Below are positions 26,501-35,089 of a stretch of DNA of 64,000 nt, piece by piece. Each line of letters begins with the position of its first letter. Positions within the stretch are counted from its first letter, which is position 1. The position numbers were made by a program, and so were the translations under genes. A model generated the notes under the pieces. The model was given only the letters and a program-made list of their open reading frames with translations, was not told where the DNA came from and made no database searches. The stretch is taken from contig CM041550.1 in assembly GCA_023238725.1 (NCBI GenBank), forward strand, positions 6,023,044-6,087,043, in the 5' to 3' direction. The DNA is from Scortum barcoo (lineage: Eukaryota; Chordata; Actinopteri; Centrarchiformes; Terapontidae).

Positions 26501-27166
26501 AGTGACGTCACCGAAGTTATCATCAGGTTCATGTCCGCCTGGCCGTCTGCCGGATGTGGTGGAGTATTCATAGAGACGGTGGGGCCTCCTTTCTGGCTAC
26601 TGGAGCCCAGCGTGGTGACACTGGCGATCCTGATCTCAGAGTCCGGCTCAGTGCTGCTGAGTGCACCTGGCGAGTGAGATTCGGAGGAGCCTCCAGGGTG
26701 CGCTGGCGAGGAGGAGGAAGTGTCTTTCTGCTCTGAGTCCTCCTCGTCGTCAATGACAATGGGCTCTGCCTCTGTGGCTGGAGGCTTGGGAGGCGCTGCC
26801 GCCGTGGATGTGCTGGAAGACGCGGGAGAGCTGGGGGTCTTGGGAGGCATCGCCGCCGTGGACATGTCTACAGTTGCTACGGCAGCAGCTGGCTCTAGGC
26901 AGTCTGTGCTGGGCGTGTCGTGGGAAAGGGCCGCGGCAGGAGGCTGCAGTGCCTCCTCCCCGACGAGGACCACGTCATCGTCATTGTCCTCCGTGCCGCC
27001 CTCCTTTGTGGCTCCATCTTCCGTTACCATGGAAACTGCCTCCCCAGCCTTCCTCTGAGGGGGGCGTGGTCTGCCCGGGGGAGGGAGTGGCATCCATGGG
27101 CTCCACCCGCTCCCCCCCTGCCTCCTCTTCCGCTACGGCAGGGTTTGGTTCTGACTCCCCGTCCAT
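7309..27166 (-). CDS. zmym2: zmym2: MYM-type zinc finger corepressor (24 coding exons)
   Basis: Spliced gene for ZMYM2 (ZNF198), a nuclear corepressor-associated protein that binds LSD1-CoREST-HDAC complexes and SUMO. Twenty-four exons join with consistent phases into about 1,420 residues (human about 1,377). The N-terminus is acidic with SUMO-interaction-like motifs (DDDVVLV and IVIDDEED). About residues 340-810 hold a series of CxxC MYM fingers ending in FCxxxC. A Pro/Val-rich stretch follows (about 866-925), then an acidic Glu/Lys tract. The C-terminus (about 1,110-1,420) is the Crypton-derived DUF3504-type domain. Signature strings include [39 protein letters not shown] and [15 protein letters not shown]. 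Start: ATG at 27,164-27,166 (MDGESEP) in a good context; using it needs one base removed near 27,060. Coding exons 1 and 16 each carry one surplus base. Human paralogue ZMYM5 is shorter and lacks this C-terminus, so ZMYM2 is the better match. Confidence 0.95.
7524..7840 (+). repeat. Polypurine tract (pyrimidine-rich on the transcribed-sense strand)
   Basis: About 300 bases of nearly uninterrupted A/G on the plus strand immediately next to the last zmym2 exon. In the zmym2 pre-mRNA this is a very long pyrimidine-rich tract leading into the final 3' splice site. Confidence 0.8.
7897..7965 (+). repeat. Local intronic repeat, copy 1 of 3
   Basis: Contains GTCCTCAT, CACTGT and CAGGATGTGAACAGCAATGA followed by AATCACAGGAC. 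The same arrangement recurs at 9,148-9,221 and 9,972-10,040, in three different zmym2 introns. Confidence 0.75.
8162..8306 (-). CDS. zmym2: zmym2 coding exon 23
   Basis: Acceptor AG 8,307-8,308, donor GT 8,160-8,161; phases 1 in, 2 out. Begins with a basic nuclear-localisation-like run ([11 protein letters not shown]), then an acidic stretch and [18 protein letters not shown], matching human RCPVKMFECYLSKS. The two Cys flanking the PVKK/E segment are conserved. Confidence 0.93.
8546..8788 (-). CDS. zmym2: zmym2 coding exon 22
   Basis: Acceptor AG 8,789-8,790, donor GT 8,544-8,545; phases 1 in, 1 out. Encodes a core part of the DUF3504 domain: [38 protein letters not shown] and [13 protein letters not shown]. 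Human has [20 protein letters not shown], so the block is nearly invariant. Confidence 0.95.
9148..9221 (+). repeat. Local intronic repeat, copy 2 of 3
   Basis: CATCCTCAT followed by CAGGATGTGAACAGCAGAAG, AGTTATAATCATCGGAC. Same order of blocks as copies 1 and 3, more diverged. Confidence 0.7.
9773..9887 (-). CDS. zmym2: zmym2 coding exon 21
   Basis: Acceptor AG 9,888-9,889 (weak, TTTGAAG), donor GT 9,771-9,772; phases 0 in, 1 out. Encodes [37 protein letters not shown], aligned with human RKDNIFIDP...ELNKILRSWQPSILPDG. Confidence 0.93.
9972..10040 (+). repeat. Local intronic repeat, copy 3 of 3
   Basis: GTCCTCAT, ATCATCACTGT, CAGGATGTGAACAGCAAAGA, AATCACCGGAC. Closest in order and spacing to copy 1. 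Confidence 0.75.
10996..11138 (-). CDS. zmym2: zmym2 coding exon 20
   Basis: Acceptor AG 11,139-11,140, donor GT 10,994-10,995; phases 1 in, 0 out. Encodes [20 protein letters not shown] and [15 protein letters not shown], the start of the recombinase-derived fold (human ELNYGLAHFVNEIRRPNG, YAPDSIYYLCLGIQE). Confidence 0.95.
11231..11432 (-). CDS. zmym2: zmym2 coding exon 19
   Basis: Acceptor AG 11,433-11,434, donor GT 11,229-11,230; phases 0 in, 1 out. Contains a Ser-rich run followed by [11 protein letters not shown], matching human YGVNAWKHWV just before the DUF3504 domain. Confidence 0.92.
11530..11657 (-). CDS. zmym2: zmym2 coding exon 18
   Basis: Acceptor AG 11,658-11,659, donor GT 11,528-11,529; phases 1 in, 0 out. 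Encodes [20 protein letters not shown], then RPQPRRQ (human MENEFLLPPVFGEEYEEQPRPR). A second CAG nine bases into the exon could serve as an alternative acceptor. Confidence 0.9.
12475..12550. repeat. Short palindromic ATCTCGAGATAA-type repeat
   Basis: Repeated units ATTATCTCGAAATAAT, GATCTCGAGATAAC with CCGGCTTTATTATC; resembles a fragment of a fish interspersed repeat. Confidence 0.45.
13223..13426 (-). CDS. zmym2: zmym2 coding exon 17 (Glu/Lys-rich)
   Basis: Acceptor AG 13,427-13,428, donor GT 13,221-13,222; phases 1 in, 1 out. Starts [15 protein letters not shown], runs through an about 40-residue Glu/Lys tract (GAG/GAA/AAG repeats), and ends [13 protein letters not shown], which equals human YEPDLDIEIDFPR. 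The low-complexity tract is longer than in human. Confidence 0.92.
14496..14647 (-). CDS. zmym2: zmym2 coding exon 16, frame interrupted
   Basis: Acceptor AG 14,648-14,649, donor GT 14,494-14,495. It must enter in phase 0 and leave in phase 1, which needs 3n+1 bases, but it is 152 long, one too many. Entry frame reads [30 protein letters not shown]; exit frame reads [14 protein letters not shown], matching human LLTMTDMMSEDEGK. The switch lies near the C5 run at about 14,555-14,562. Confidence 0.88.
14816..14937 (-). CDS. zmym2: zmym2 coding exon 15 (Pro/Val repeat)
   Basis: Acceptor AG 14,938-14,939, donor GT 14,814-14,815; phases 1 in, 0 out. Encodes [20 protein letters not shown], near-identical to human [20 protein letters not shown]. 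The acceptor is preceded by a run of about 19 T on the minus strand. Confidence 0.95.
15192..15333 (-). CDS. zmym2: zmym2 coding exon 14
   Basis: Acceptor AG 15,334-15,335, donor GT 15,190-15,191; phases 0 in, 1 out. Encodes [29 protein letters not shown], matching human [26 protein letters not shown]. Confidence 0.95.
15449..15477 (-). CDS. zmym2: zmym2 coding exon 13 (29-base micro-exon)
   Basis: Acceptor AG 15,478-15,479, donor GTAAG from 15,448; phases 1 in, 0 out. Encodes YEMQGAKLG between the MYM fingers and the KNKAVLC block. Neighbours have incompatible phases (1 then 0), so skipping it would break the frame. Inferred from phase and splice sites, since human sequence here differs. 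Confidence 0.75.
16130..16295 (-). CDS. zmym2: zmym2 coding exon 12 (last MYM finger)
   Basis: Acceptor AG 16,296-16,297, donor GT 16,128-16,129; phases 0 in, 1 out. Encodes [40 protein letters not shown], as in human. Confidence 0.95.
16398..16570 (-). CDS. zmym2: zmym2 coding exon 11 (MYM finger)
   Basis: Acceptor AG 16,571-16,572, donor GT 16,396-16,397; phases 1 in, 0 out. Encodes [20 protein letters not shown], then CNQLCKR and [18 protein letters not shown]; CxxC pairs and the FCxxxC end of a MYM finger are intact. Confidence 0.95.
16928..17078 (-). CDS. zmym2: zmym2 coding exon 10 (MYM finger)
   Basis: Acceptor AG 17,079-17,080, donor GT 16,926-16,927; phases 0 in, 1 out. Encodes [33 protein letters not shown] and [10 protein letters not shown], the most strongly conserved stretch of the gene. 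Confidence 0.96.
17262..17550 (-). repeat. Interspersed repeat relic in a zmym2 intron
   Basis: Runs from 'gggctgcaactttcattattgg' through 'gattaaccgattaatcattt ggtctatgaaa' to 'gaagctggaaacagtggga', which follows the phrase order of a very common fish repeat. Family name not certain. Confidence 0.6.
17692..17817 (-). CDS. zmym2: zmym2 coding exon 9
   Basis: Acceptor AG 17,818-17,819, donor GT 17,690-17,691; phases 0 in and out. Thr-rich start, then [22 protein letters not shown] (human IQLKCNYCKNSFCSKPEILEWE). The second Cys of the human SFCSKPE segment is Ser here. Confidence 0.94.
18375..18490 (-). CDS. zmym2: zmym2 coding exon 8
   Basis: Acceptor AG 18,491-18,492, donor GT 18,373-18,374; phases 1 in, 0 out. 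Encodes [20 protein letters not shown], then [14 protein letters not shown], matching human [20 protein letters not shown]. Confidence 0.95.
18804..18954 (-). CDS. zmym2: zmym2 coding exon 7
   Basis: Acceptor AG 18,955-18,956, donor GT 18,802-18,803; phases 0 in, 1 out. Encodes [20 protein letters not shown] and [19 protein letters not shown]. It replaces a longer human segment (about 70 residues), so this finger is shorter in fish. Confidence 0.92.
20902..21114 (-). CDS. zmym2: zmym2 coding exon 6 (MYM finger)
   Basis: Acceptor AG 21,115-21,116, donor GT 20,900-20,901; phases 0 in and out. Encodes [38 protein letters not shown] and [18 protein letters not shown]. Confidence 0.95.
22576..22738 (-). 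CDS. zmym2: zmym2 coding exon 5 (MYM finger)
   Basis: Acceptor AG 22,739-22,740, donor GT 22,574-22,575; phases 2 in, 0 out. Encodes [49 protein letters not shown]; almost identical to human. Confidence 0.96.
22957..23105 (-). CDS. zmym2: zmym2 coding exon 4 (first MYM finger)
   Basis: Acceptor AG 23,106-23,107, donor GT 22,955-22,956; phases 0 in, 2 out. Encodes [40 protein letters not shown] and CTMCKK. Confidence 0.95.
23543..23592. repeat. (GT)n microsatellite in a zmym2 intron
   Basis: About 20 uninterrupted GT units followed by an imperfect tail. Confidence 0.95.
23817..23971 (-). CDS. zmym2: zmym2 coding exon 3
   Basis: Acceptor AG 23,972-23,973, donor GT 23,815-23,816; phases 1 in, 0 out. 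Encodes [31 protein letters not shown] and a Ser-rich linker (human [20 protein letters not shown]). This string identifies the gene as ZMYM2. Confidence 0.95.
24504..24618. mobile_element. Tc1-like element end fragment
   Basis: Keeps the words GTGGCTAAAAGGGAACTAAT, CCCAAAATCTGGTGGGAAG and AGGTGTCCACATACTTTG in the order expected for the right end of the same Tc1-like family as 3,198-3,650. No left end seen. Confidence 0.65.
25896..26064 (-). CDS. zmym2: zmym2 coding exon 2
   Basis: Acceptor AG 26,065-26,066, donor GT 25,894-25,895; phases 0 in, 1 out. Gly/Pro/Asn-rich: [19 protein letters not shown], matching human PFNPGRMNV and VFQNGESATHHN. Confidence 0.9.
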
Positions 27167-27181
27167 CGCTAAGGCAACCAC
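26473..27181 (-). CDS. zmym2: zmym2 coding exon 1 with start codon, frame interrupted
   Basis: Acceptor AG 27,182-27,183 (joined to the untranslated exon), donor GT 26,471-26,472. ATG at 27,164-27,166 opens [20 protein letters not shown]; the rest of the exon is read in a different frame ([57 protein letters not shown]). From this ATG to the donor is 694 bases; 693 are needed. The C6 run (G6 as printed) at 27,059-27,064 is the likely site. Alternative: translation starts at the overlapping ATG at 27,091-27,093 (MPLPPPG) with no frameshift. Two SUMO-interaction-like motifs match human ZMYM2. Confidence 0.9.
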
Positions 27182-28472
27182 CTGGCACAAACACAAACAG
27201 AAGGCGGCGGTGATTGGCTTTATGATGTCTGACAGCTGCACAGGTAACGCAGGTAACCCCCAGAGGAAAGCCCCCCCTCGCTGCCCCCTCCACCCACAAA
27301 TAACCTCCCCATGGCTGGCGGAGACTCATCGCCATGTACCACTTCCTCTGTGGCAGATTTTACCATATTTAACTGCCAGTTAAGGAAAAATCTGTATATC
27401 TATGCAAATAGTTTGGGTTTTATTTGCTACTCCAGTTCAATGTGGTGTTTAAGGAGCTCACAGATTGTCAAAATAAAAGCATCTGGATTGATATTAACCC
27501 TTTATTTTTTCCCACTTTGGTTAAACAAACCCTTTTAAAATGTCTGTCTAATTTCTAACCAGGCTTGTCCCAGATATGAGCCTCTCATTTCAAACTACGA
27601 CCTGTTTCCCTCAAGACGCGGCTACAACCCCGATATAACTGGATCTCCTGCTCGAGGCTGCAGCCAACGTGGGTGCTGTGGTGATGCTGTGTGGCAGCGA
27701 TGTGACCACTTCTGCTGTGTGACTTCACTGAGGTCAAATGAAACGTTTCCCTTTTTTATCCTTTAAAAAAAAAAAAAAAAAGGTGACTTACAGTGAGCAC
27801 ATGCTACAAAGAGGGAAAATAGGGCGGTGCTAGAAAAGAAAAAATAAAAGGACATTTTCCCCGATCTGGGTGAAAACTCCTCTGATGTGAGTCACAGTCT
27901 GGAAACAGGAAGAACAATCGTACATTTAAGACCTCTTTAGTTTTTATCTGATAATGAGGTTCTTTTATCGAGTTAATAACAACAAATAAGCGTGTTTCAA
28001 GTCCTTTCTGAAACATAAAACCTGATAATAGCAATCAATTGTTTTCAGCACTCTCAGTATTCTGATTATCGAATAACTGGTGGAGCCTAAAAGGAAGAGA
28101 TGTTGCTAAATCAGCCCCACAAACCACACCAATCTGTCTTACTTGCTGAGACAATTTTCTCAAATGGCTCAAATATTGCTTCAGTGAGTTGATACGGCTG
28201 AAGGACGGTGGAGGAGAAAACACTATGGCGGCTAAGCTAAGGTTCAACAGATGCAACAGAAGAGGCGGGATAACGCAGACTTCTCGAGAACGTGCCTGCC
28301 CAGCAACGGGGGGGGCACCTCTCCTCCTGTTCCTCCCATTACATCTCCTCCCATCCCCATTTATTTCTCCTCCTGTTCTCCTCACCTAACTACCCTCCTC
28401 CTCCTCTCACCTGCTGTCTTTCACCTCCCTCCCTCCCCACCCCTGTGTGTCGCTCCACACAGCTTCTCTCTT

Positions 28473-28519
28473 GTTACCCTTGGCAACTGGTGAAGCTACA
28501 CCTTGGTTGCCGTGGTGAC
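28473..28519 (+). promoter_or_regulatory. Two RFX X-box-like motifs
   Basis: GTTACC-CTT-GGCAAC at 28,473-28,487 and GTTGCC-GT-GGTGAC at 28,506-28,519. Both fit the split-palindrome form of RFX binding sites. Site match only; no functional evidence. Confidence 0.5.
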
Positions 28520-31028
28520 GGTAAGGCCCACCACCACCACAGGGACTAGTTCTCCGTGCTCTACATCTGGGTGCTGTTGAGTTGGCCAACACAGTAATTT
28601 ACTGCTTCTTCAGATTTCACCTCATGATGTGATACTGAGCTAATAGATCAGGAATAAAAACAGGATAAAAAAAGATAAATGAATTTAACAGTGATGAGCT
28701 ACTAAATAAATCCAACAGAGAAGAAATATAATCAAATATGTTGGAAGCTGATCGGATGCCACACTCAGGATCAAATATTATTTAAAGCACTTTTAGAGAT
28801 GCCTGCACTCTGTGTTGATCTGTTTCTGTCAAAATCTCCCTTTCAAGTTACACAGCAGTGAGGGTGGCTGCAAGCCACACATCACATCACGGCTGACAGC
28901 TGCAGCACAGAAACACACACACACACACACACACTCCTGCACAGACAATGATCTTTTTAAGCTTGATGTCCCTCACCTCAGCAGTCACCCTGAACAGGAA
29001 GAGCCTCAAAGCACCTGAATGCAGCCTTTAGAGCGACAACAGAGAAAAGTCTCACTACAGAGGAAGCCAGGTCGCTGCTTTGGCGGCCATTTTGGCCCCA
29101 GCACTGTGGGGTGCATCTAATAAAGAAAACAAAAAAAAAACAACAACAAGACCACAGCACCTTTGAGGAAACAGGTAAGCCTTTAGAGAGGAAGTGTGTT
29201 TGGGTTTTCTACAGATTTTACAACTTTCACTTTCACCACATGTTGACCGAGGTGAGGTTTTAATGCATTTCAGTGTATTAAACGCTAAAAATTATTGATA
29301 TTTTTGGTTAATTTCAAACAGGTGGCATGTTGGTTAGAGTCTCCCAACCAGTCTCAAAGGGTGAAGCATCACTCGGCTACAAACTGAGAACATCTTATGT
29401 GACTGGAGATGATTCCTCACAACACGTACCTCCAGATGTAAAGACTCACAGCTATCTACAGCCACGTATAAATAAGATGTGTCAATTTCTTTCTTCCATA
29501 TTTTCCTGAAAGTGCAGTTCCAAAACTTATGGATATGAAAGCTAATTTTCATTTTCAAGTATAAAAGCAGTCTCAAATGTTTATGTTTATTGCTTATGTT
29601 TAAAAAAGTTAATCTTCTCCTGGCATTTGGCATTTTCACTGTAGTTTACTTGAAGATTATGTCAAGACATTAACTTGGCAGGAAAAATAACGAATATCTC
29701 AGATTTAATGCAGAGGTACCCCAAATGCCAAGACCCAAAACTTTATTTTGAAATATAACAACAAAAAATGTTTTTTTCAGAAGCAAAAAAAGCAATACCA
29801 ATCCTTACTAAATAAAATAAATCCTGCCTGCCAACACGAGCAAAACTGAGAAAAATGTCTTGACTGCAGCAGTGACACCAACCGGACGACGTTTGATGGG
29901 CCATTTCTGCAGCAACGCTACAAACTGGACCCTCGAAGACAAACACTGAGTTGAGTCAGGACCTCGAACTGACTCACCAGAAAACAAACATTAAAACGGA
30001 GCCGCTGCGCTGCATTATCAGATGCTTTGGGTACAGCTGACACTCCCATTTAAACTGCAATAAGAAATGAGACCATCCATTGAAAACTCAAACAAATCTC
30101 TTCGAAAAAATGCAAATTTAACGCATGTGTACAAGAAACTGTGCTGTACTAACAGTGTTAATTCAAACTCTTGACTACTGCCCATGCTATCCGACACTAT
30201 CACTGATTAAAACACATTTTTCAATCAACAGTTTCAGTTAAAGTCCTTTTCAAATGTCCTTAAAAGATGTGAGCTACTTGAGATTTAATGCAAATAAGAG
30301 CAAAAGAGCTAAAAATAGCACGTCTGAAAGATTTTTCTCTGTCAGATTTAAACCAAATTCTTCCATGAAAGCTTGTTTTGTTTGTTTATTGCTGTTTGGC
30401 CGTCATGCAGTTGGATTTAAAACACTCGCGTACACCATCGCACCCCGCTGCATGATGCTGGTTATAATCATATTTGACTGCACAAAAACACTGAAGCTGG
30501 AAGAGGAAGGGTTGGCGACCATGTGACAGGAAGCACGAGCCAAAACAGCCAGACGTTCAAGACCAAAACGTCGTTCATGAGTGTTCAAAAAAAAAAAAAA
30601 AAAACACAGGAAGGGTTTCCAAACTGTGTAATCTAACCCAGACTTGTATTTTATTAGACATAACCCGAGCTTATATCGAGAGGCCACATGTGCTGGGTTA
30701 TAAACACATCTGTCTCTAGGGGGGGGGCTAACTGGAGTCTAAATATTAAGAGAGAGAAGGAGAGAGAGGCACCCAAAGACATCTGAGCTGCACAAATATA
30801 TAATGCATCACAGCTTTTTGGTCTGATATTACAGCGACAGAGGGAATCTATGTGCAAACTCAGTGGTGCTCCGAGGTGATGGGGGGGGGGTGAAGACATA
30901 GCCTGGTCTAGACTCAGTTCAGACTGCAATGCAGAGCTGCATTCATGCGAGGATGAGAGAGAGAAAAGAAGGGGGTGGTGAGGCAGTAATGAGGTCTGAC
31001 ATGCAACCAAACACAGTCTGATCCAGGT

Positions 31029-31076
31029 GAGAGGAGGAGGCGGTGGAGGAGGAGGAGAGAGGAGGAGGGGGGGGCT
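31029..31076 (+). repeat. (GGA)n purine tract
   Basis: GAGGAGGAGG-type repeat ending in a G8 run. Confidence 0.85.
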
Positions 31077-31969
31077 GGGTTGAGCCTCTTGTGCAACAAC
31101 ACCCCCCCTCAGTTAAAAACCACCTCACATAGGTAGACACACCTCTAGATGTTTATTTTTTTGTTTTTTTTGCGCAGTTGTGCAGTTGTGCAGAAAAACC
31201 CGACTGATAGCACATTCAAATCAATCCCCGGAGATTATTATATAAGGGTTATGTCACTGAGAAGTGATGCGTAATGCGCAGCCATCATCAGACCCCCCCC
31301 ACCTCCCACCACAACCCTTCACCCCCCCACCACCCCTCACCAGAGCCAGCTGATGGGCTAAAACGCAGTCAGTTACCTGGCAGCTGGATGCAAACCTAAA
31401 AAAAAAAAATGAGGTGTTAGATGTTAGCACAGGAGGGAGGAGAAAACCAAACCTCTCAGGGGGCGTCACTAAAGCCTCCAACATCATCACCATCCTCGAC
31501 CCCCCCATCCTCCTGGCTGTGCCCTTGATTATTAACACCGACTCCATTAACACCACCAAATCTGGTCAGGCCTCCCTTTTTTCTTTACCCCTCCTCCTGA
31601 GCTGTGATATTTAACAAACTTGGACATTGAGGTGGAGTTGGGTGGGGGCAAAAACTTTAAACAGGAAGCAGAACAGGCGCTACCTGAAGCTGCGCAACTC
31701 CTCCATAAATAACCAGGTAAATGAGGAGGAGGGAGGAAGAAAAAGGAAGAGGAGGAGGGGGGTGGTCAGGGTGTTTGCTTCCAAGTTAGGCTCCAGGAGA
31801 AACGTGCTTCAGGCTGTTCCGTTCCCACCCCTCCCTCCTTCCTGGCGCAAAGAAACAGCGCACTGGATTAGCGCCGGATCCAGAGCAGACTCGGACTGCG
31901 CCATTATTAAAGCAGCGAGCAAGAAAGAAAAAAAAGTCGCTTTAAGATGCATTTAAATGTTGCACAAGA

Positions 31970-32114
31970 CACAGACACACACACACACATGACACACACA
32001 CACACACACACCTCCATCTGTGCGTATTTTTCGAGCCTTTGCGCACGGCGGCGTCTCCAAATCGGTACCTGTGACTCCTTATTTGGGAGGTGTGTGTGTG
32101 TGTGTGTGTGTGTG
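31970..32114. repeat. Two microsatellites beside the promoter: (CA)n and (GT)n
   Basis: CA array at 31,970-32,011 and GT array at 32,090-32,114, separated by 80 bases of unique sequence. The two arrays are complementary and could pair as an imperfect inverted repeat. Confidence 0.85.
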
Positions 32115-32149
32115 AAAATGGGGGTTTAATTGGAAAGTCCGGAGCCCAC

Positions 32150-32880
32150 CCAGTGTGGCAATCAGCCGCAGGTACCCCTGGGGCCGCCGCTGGGGGGCGC
32201 CCTCCGCGTTACGTCTCACATGAAGCGCCTTTCATTGGTGTCATGCGGCTGGTAAACAACGACGCGCAAAAGACGCACCCGCACCGTGTTTACATGGAGG
32301 GGGAGGAGTGGGGGGGGCAGGGCACAGTGACCCAAACCCGGGTTGAAACCCTGTGAGATATAATTCACCTCCTCCCCCCCCCTCACCACCACCACCACCC
32401 CACTTCACTCCTCCTCCCTCCTCCCCCAGCGGAAAACAGCACAGCCTGTCCGCCATTAGGGAGCTGAACCTGAACAATACCGGAGGCTCCGGAGAGACGA
32501 GCCGCCCGCGTTAACTCTTTATTGATCCGGTAATGTGGCTGCTCGCCCGGCGGCGTGGCTCCGGGTGTGGAGAGAGAGAGAGAGGAGGGGGGGCAGGGGA
32601 GGAGGAGGAGGAGGAGAGGGGGGGGCACCCGGACACCCGCCGAGGGGGCCCCGAACAAGTTCCCGAAACTTCTGCGGCTGATTCCCGCCCGTAACGCTGC
32701 GGCAGAACCGGAGAAAACGGCGTGTGGAGGGTCTCTTACCGGAGGAGAGCTCGGAGCGGTGCAGCGCCACTTTTGTGCCTTGACATTAATCCCGGGGAGC
32801 GCATGCGCACAGCGGAGAACTTTCCACTTTCAGCCCGGAGATCGTCTATCGAGGAGGTGACTCACTACATAACGGAAGGA
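32150..32880 (-). promoter_or_regulatory. zmym2: GC-rich promoter block of zmym2
   Basis: Markedly richer in CpG than its surroundings, with GC boxes and a palindromic NRF1-type site GCGCATGCGCA at 32,799-32,809. The position upstream of the zmym2 start-codon exon and the donor at 32,739 support a CpG-island promoter. The start of transcription cannot be fixed. Confidence 0.65.
32740..32880 (-). other. zmym2: Candidate untranslated first exon of zmym2
   Basis: A strong donor on the minus strand, CTCCTCCG|GTAAGA, places the exon end at 32,740. The 5' limit is approximate. The NRF1-type site at 32,799-32,809 falls inside or just upstream of it. Confidence 0.5.
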
Positions 32881-35089
32881 AGGCGTCTTCAGTGACGTCA
32901 GCACCCTGGTTTGGATAGGAGGTTTGTTTAGTGGGGGGGGGGCGTGTTCAGGTGGACACCCCTGAAATCTGCAGACACACTTTTATCCTGCACTGCGATT
33001 GATTATCTGACCTCTAAATATTAAATTGACACATAGCATCATCCCATTCACTCTTATTCCTACACTGATGGCTCGATCATTAACACCGCTTCTTCTTCTT
33101 TTTGTTTGGGGGGGCATCAAAGTGTAATCATTTAAAAACTTAAAAAGCTTTTGCCTTCAGGAGCAAATTTGGGGTTCAATAGTTTCCCCAAGGTCATTAT
33201 AAGTATTATAATGTACATGCAACGTCCCCTTGGTGGAGACTGGGAGGGGGGGCGGCAACTATTGAAGGATTTTAGAGTCAAAGAAAAGTAAAAATGGTTT
33301 ATTGTCAGATTCAGATTATCTAATATAACAAGAAGTTACTTAAAATGTGAGGGGAGGATGGGACAAAATGCTTGTGTCAAATCAAATGAAATCAAAATAT
33401 CAAACTAAATCAAACGAGACATAAACATACAACATAAACATGCTGGTTTGAGGGAGCATTGATCAGAATCAGAGTTATTGGTCAATATATTCCTTTTATT
33501 CTATTTTTATAGACCTTTATTCTTCATTCATCACCTTTATACTCACATTTAAGTGCTGTCATTGTGCTGCTGCAACAACTGGGCACCAATAAATGTTCAT
33601 CTTCTCTTATCTTTAGTAAGGTGCATAAAATATAATAAATGCTGAGGAAAAATATGCAAAATATAACAGACTATGTTCACATGTTTTTTTAAAGCCAAAA
33701 CCTCTAAAGATCAGTGGTTTGGTCGTGTAAACAGGAAGTCACTTAGCATGCACTCAGGTTTACAGCCACAGAAAAAGGAGTCAGAGTGAGACATCTTTAG
33801 TTTATTAACATCTCTGACGGCGTTCATTCCTATTTCTTAATTTTTTTTCTTCGCCGCGCATGCGCAGTGGGAGCAATCAGAGGGCTGCACGGTTGGCAAT
33901 TAAGCTGATTTAAATGTGTGAATCAAAGCTGCTGCGGACTGACTGCAGATCAGCCGTGAATAAAATCCCACTTTGATCCCGACGGAGGGTTTGTGTTGTT
34001 GTTTTTGTTGTTGTTTGTTGTTTAGTGAAGCTGCATTGAGGTGCACAGCTCGGGTCCAATCAGGAGGCAGGATCCGGGTTGAGAGAGTTCATATGTTCAG
34101 ATGTTTCCATGCAACATTCAATTTTATCACAAAAACATCCTGAACACGCACGAGAAACCATAAAAATAAGAAATAACTCCAAAAGAGTGACAAAAAAAGA
34201 ACATCAGGTATGAAATGAGCAGGTTGGTGCCTTCAAATCTGCTGAAAAATACAGTTAAGTGCGAAAAAAAATCACAAACAGGGTCATTATGAGCCACAAG
34301 AGGAAAAATGTGTCATGGTTTGGATCTGCTGAGGGGTTGGTTTTTATTGCACCTGGGAGGCAAAAGGTCAAAAAGGATGAAATGTGGCGATCACGTTTTT
34401 TAATATGGCGGATCAGGTGCGTTCAAAGTGGCCACAGAAACGTTTCCACCACTGCAGCCTCACTCGGGTCTTTAAACGCACCACGGTAAGATGAAGGAGT
34501 TAATGGAGGGTCTGATAAAAGAAAAAAAAAAGAAAAACGTCGGAGATGAACACATTAATGCATCATTTCTACTGAAACATCTTGAAATGTGAGACTGAAA
34601 GCACATTTTAACAAGATATTTATCACCAGTTTATGTGGATTTAATTAATATTAGTGTGTCTGTGAGGCTTCATTTAATCTGCATGCATCTGCCTCCTTAT
34701 TGTGCTTTTACACCTTTACTTTTCACTACATTTTCCCTCAGAATATGTTAATATTGATCTTAATCATTTGCAGCCACTCTACATACACATTTGATTGATG
34801 AAGTACTTTTATTTAAATTATATAGGCTACTTAAAGGGACGTCATGATGATTTAGTGTCACACTTCCAGATGTTCTGGACGGCTCACAAGAGACAGATTA
34901 ATTTAAAGTTGATCAAAATCAGTCAGTCAATCAAGGCAGCAGAAGTCGAGGTTTTCTGACTTTTGGGATCTAGTGCGCTGCTTCCTACATTTTCCACAAT
35001 GCAACATGACTGCATCTTTTGTTAGAGCAACACCAACCTGGCTGGAAAATGTCGTTCAAACTCTTCGGATCCACTGTGTAAGATACAGT

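Larger units (their letters stand above)
27182..32739 (-). other. zmym2 first intron
   Basis: About 5.5 kb between the untranslated first exon and the start-codon exon. It contains a CA microsatellite (28,911-28,934), A-rich runs (27,764-27,781; 30,588-30,605), a GGA-rich tract (31,029-31,076) and two RFX X-box-like sites (28,473-28,519). No coding exon is recognisable. Confidence 0.65.

Noticed and set aside
26720..27383. Plus-strand frames of 97-191 codons
   Set aside because: Antisense shadows of the GC-rich zmym2 start exon; no splice-compatible or conserved product.
28035..28385. 116-codon minus-strand frame in the zmym2 first intron
   Set aside because: Low conservation signal, starts in a C-rich repeat-like stretch, no fitting acceptor with a zmym2 phase, and no recognised family.
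31970..32114. CA and GT arrays considered as a CRISPR-like or structured array
   Set aside because: They are plain microsatellites; there is no repeat-spacer pattern anywhere in the window and the genome is vertebrate.
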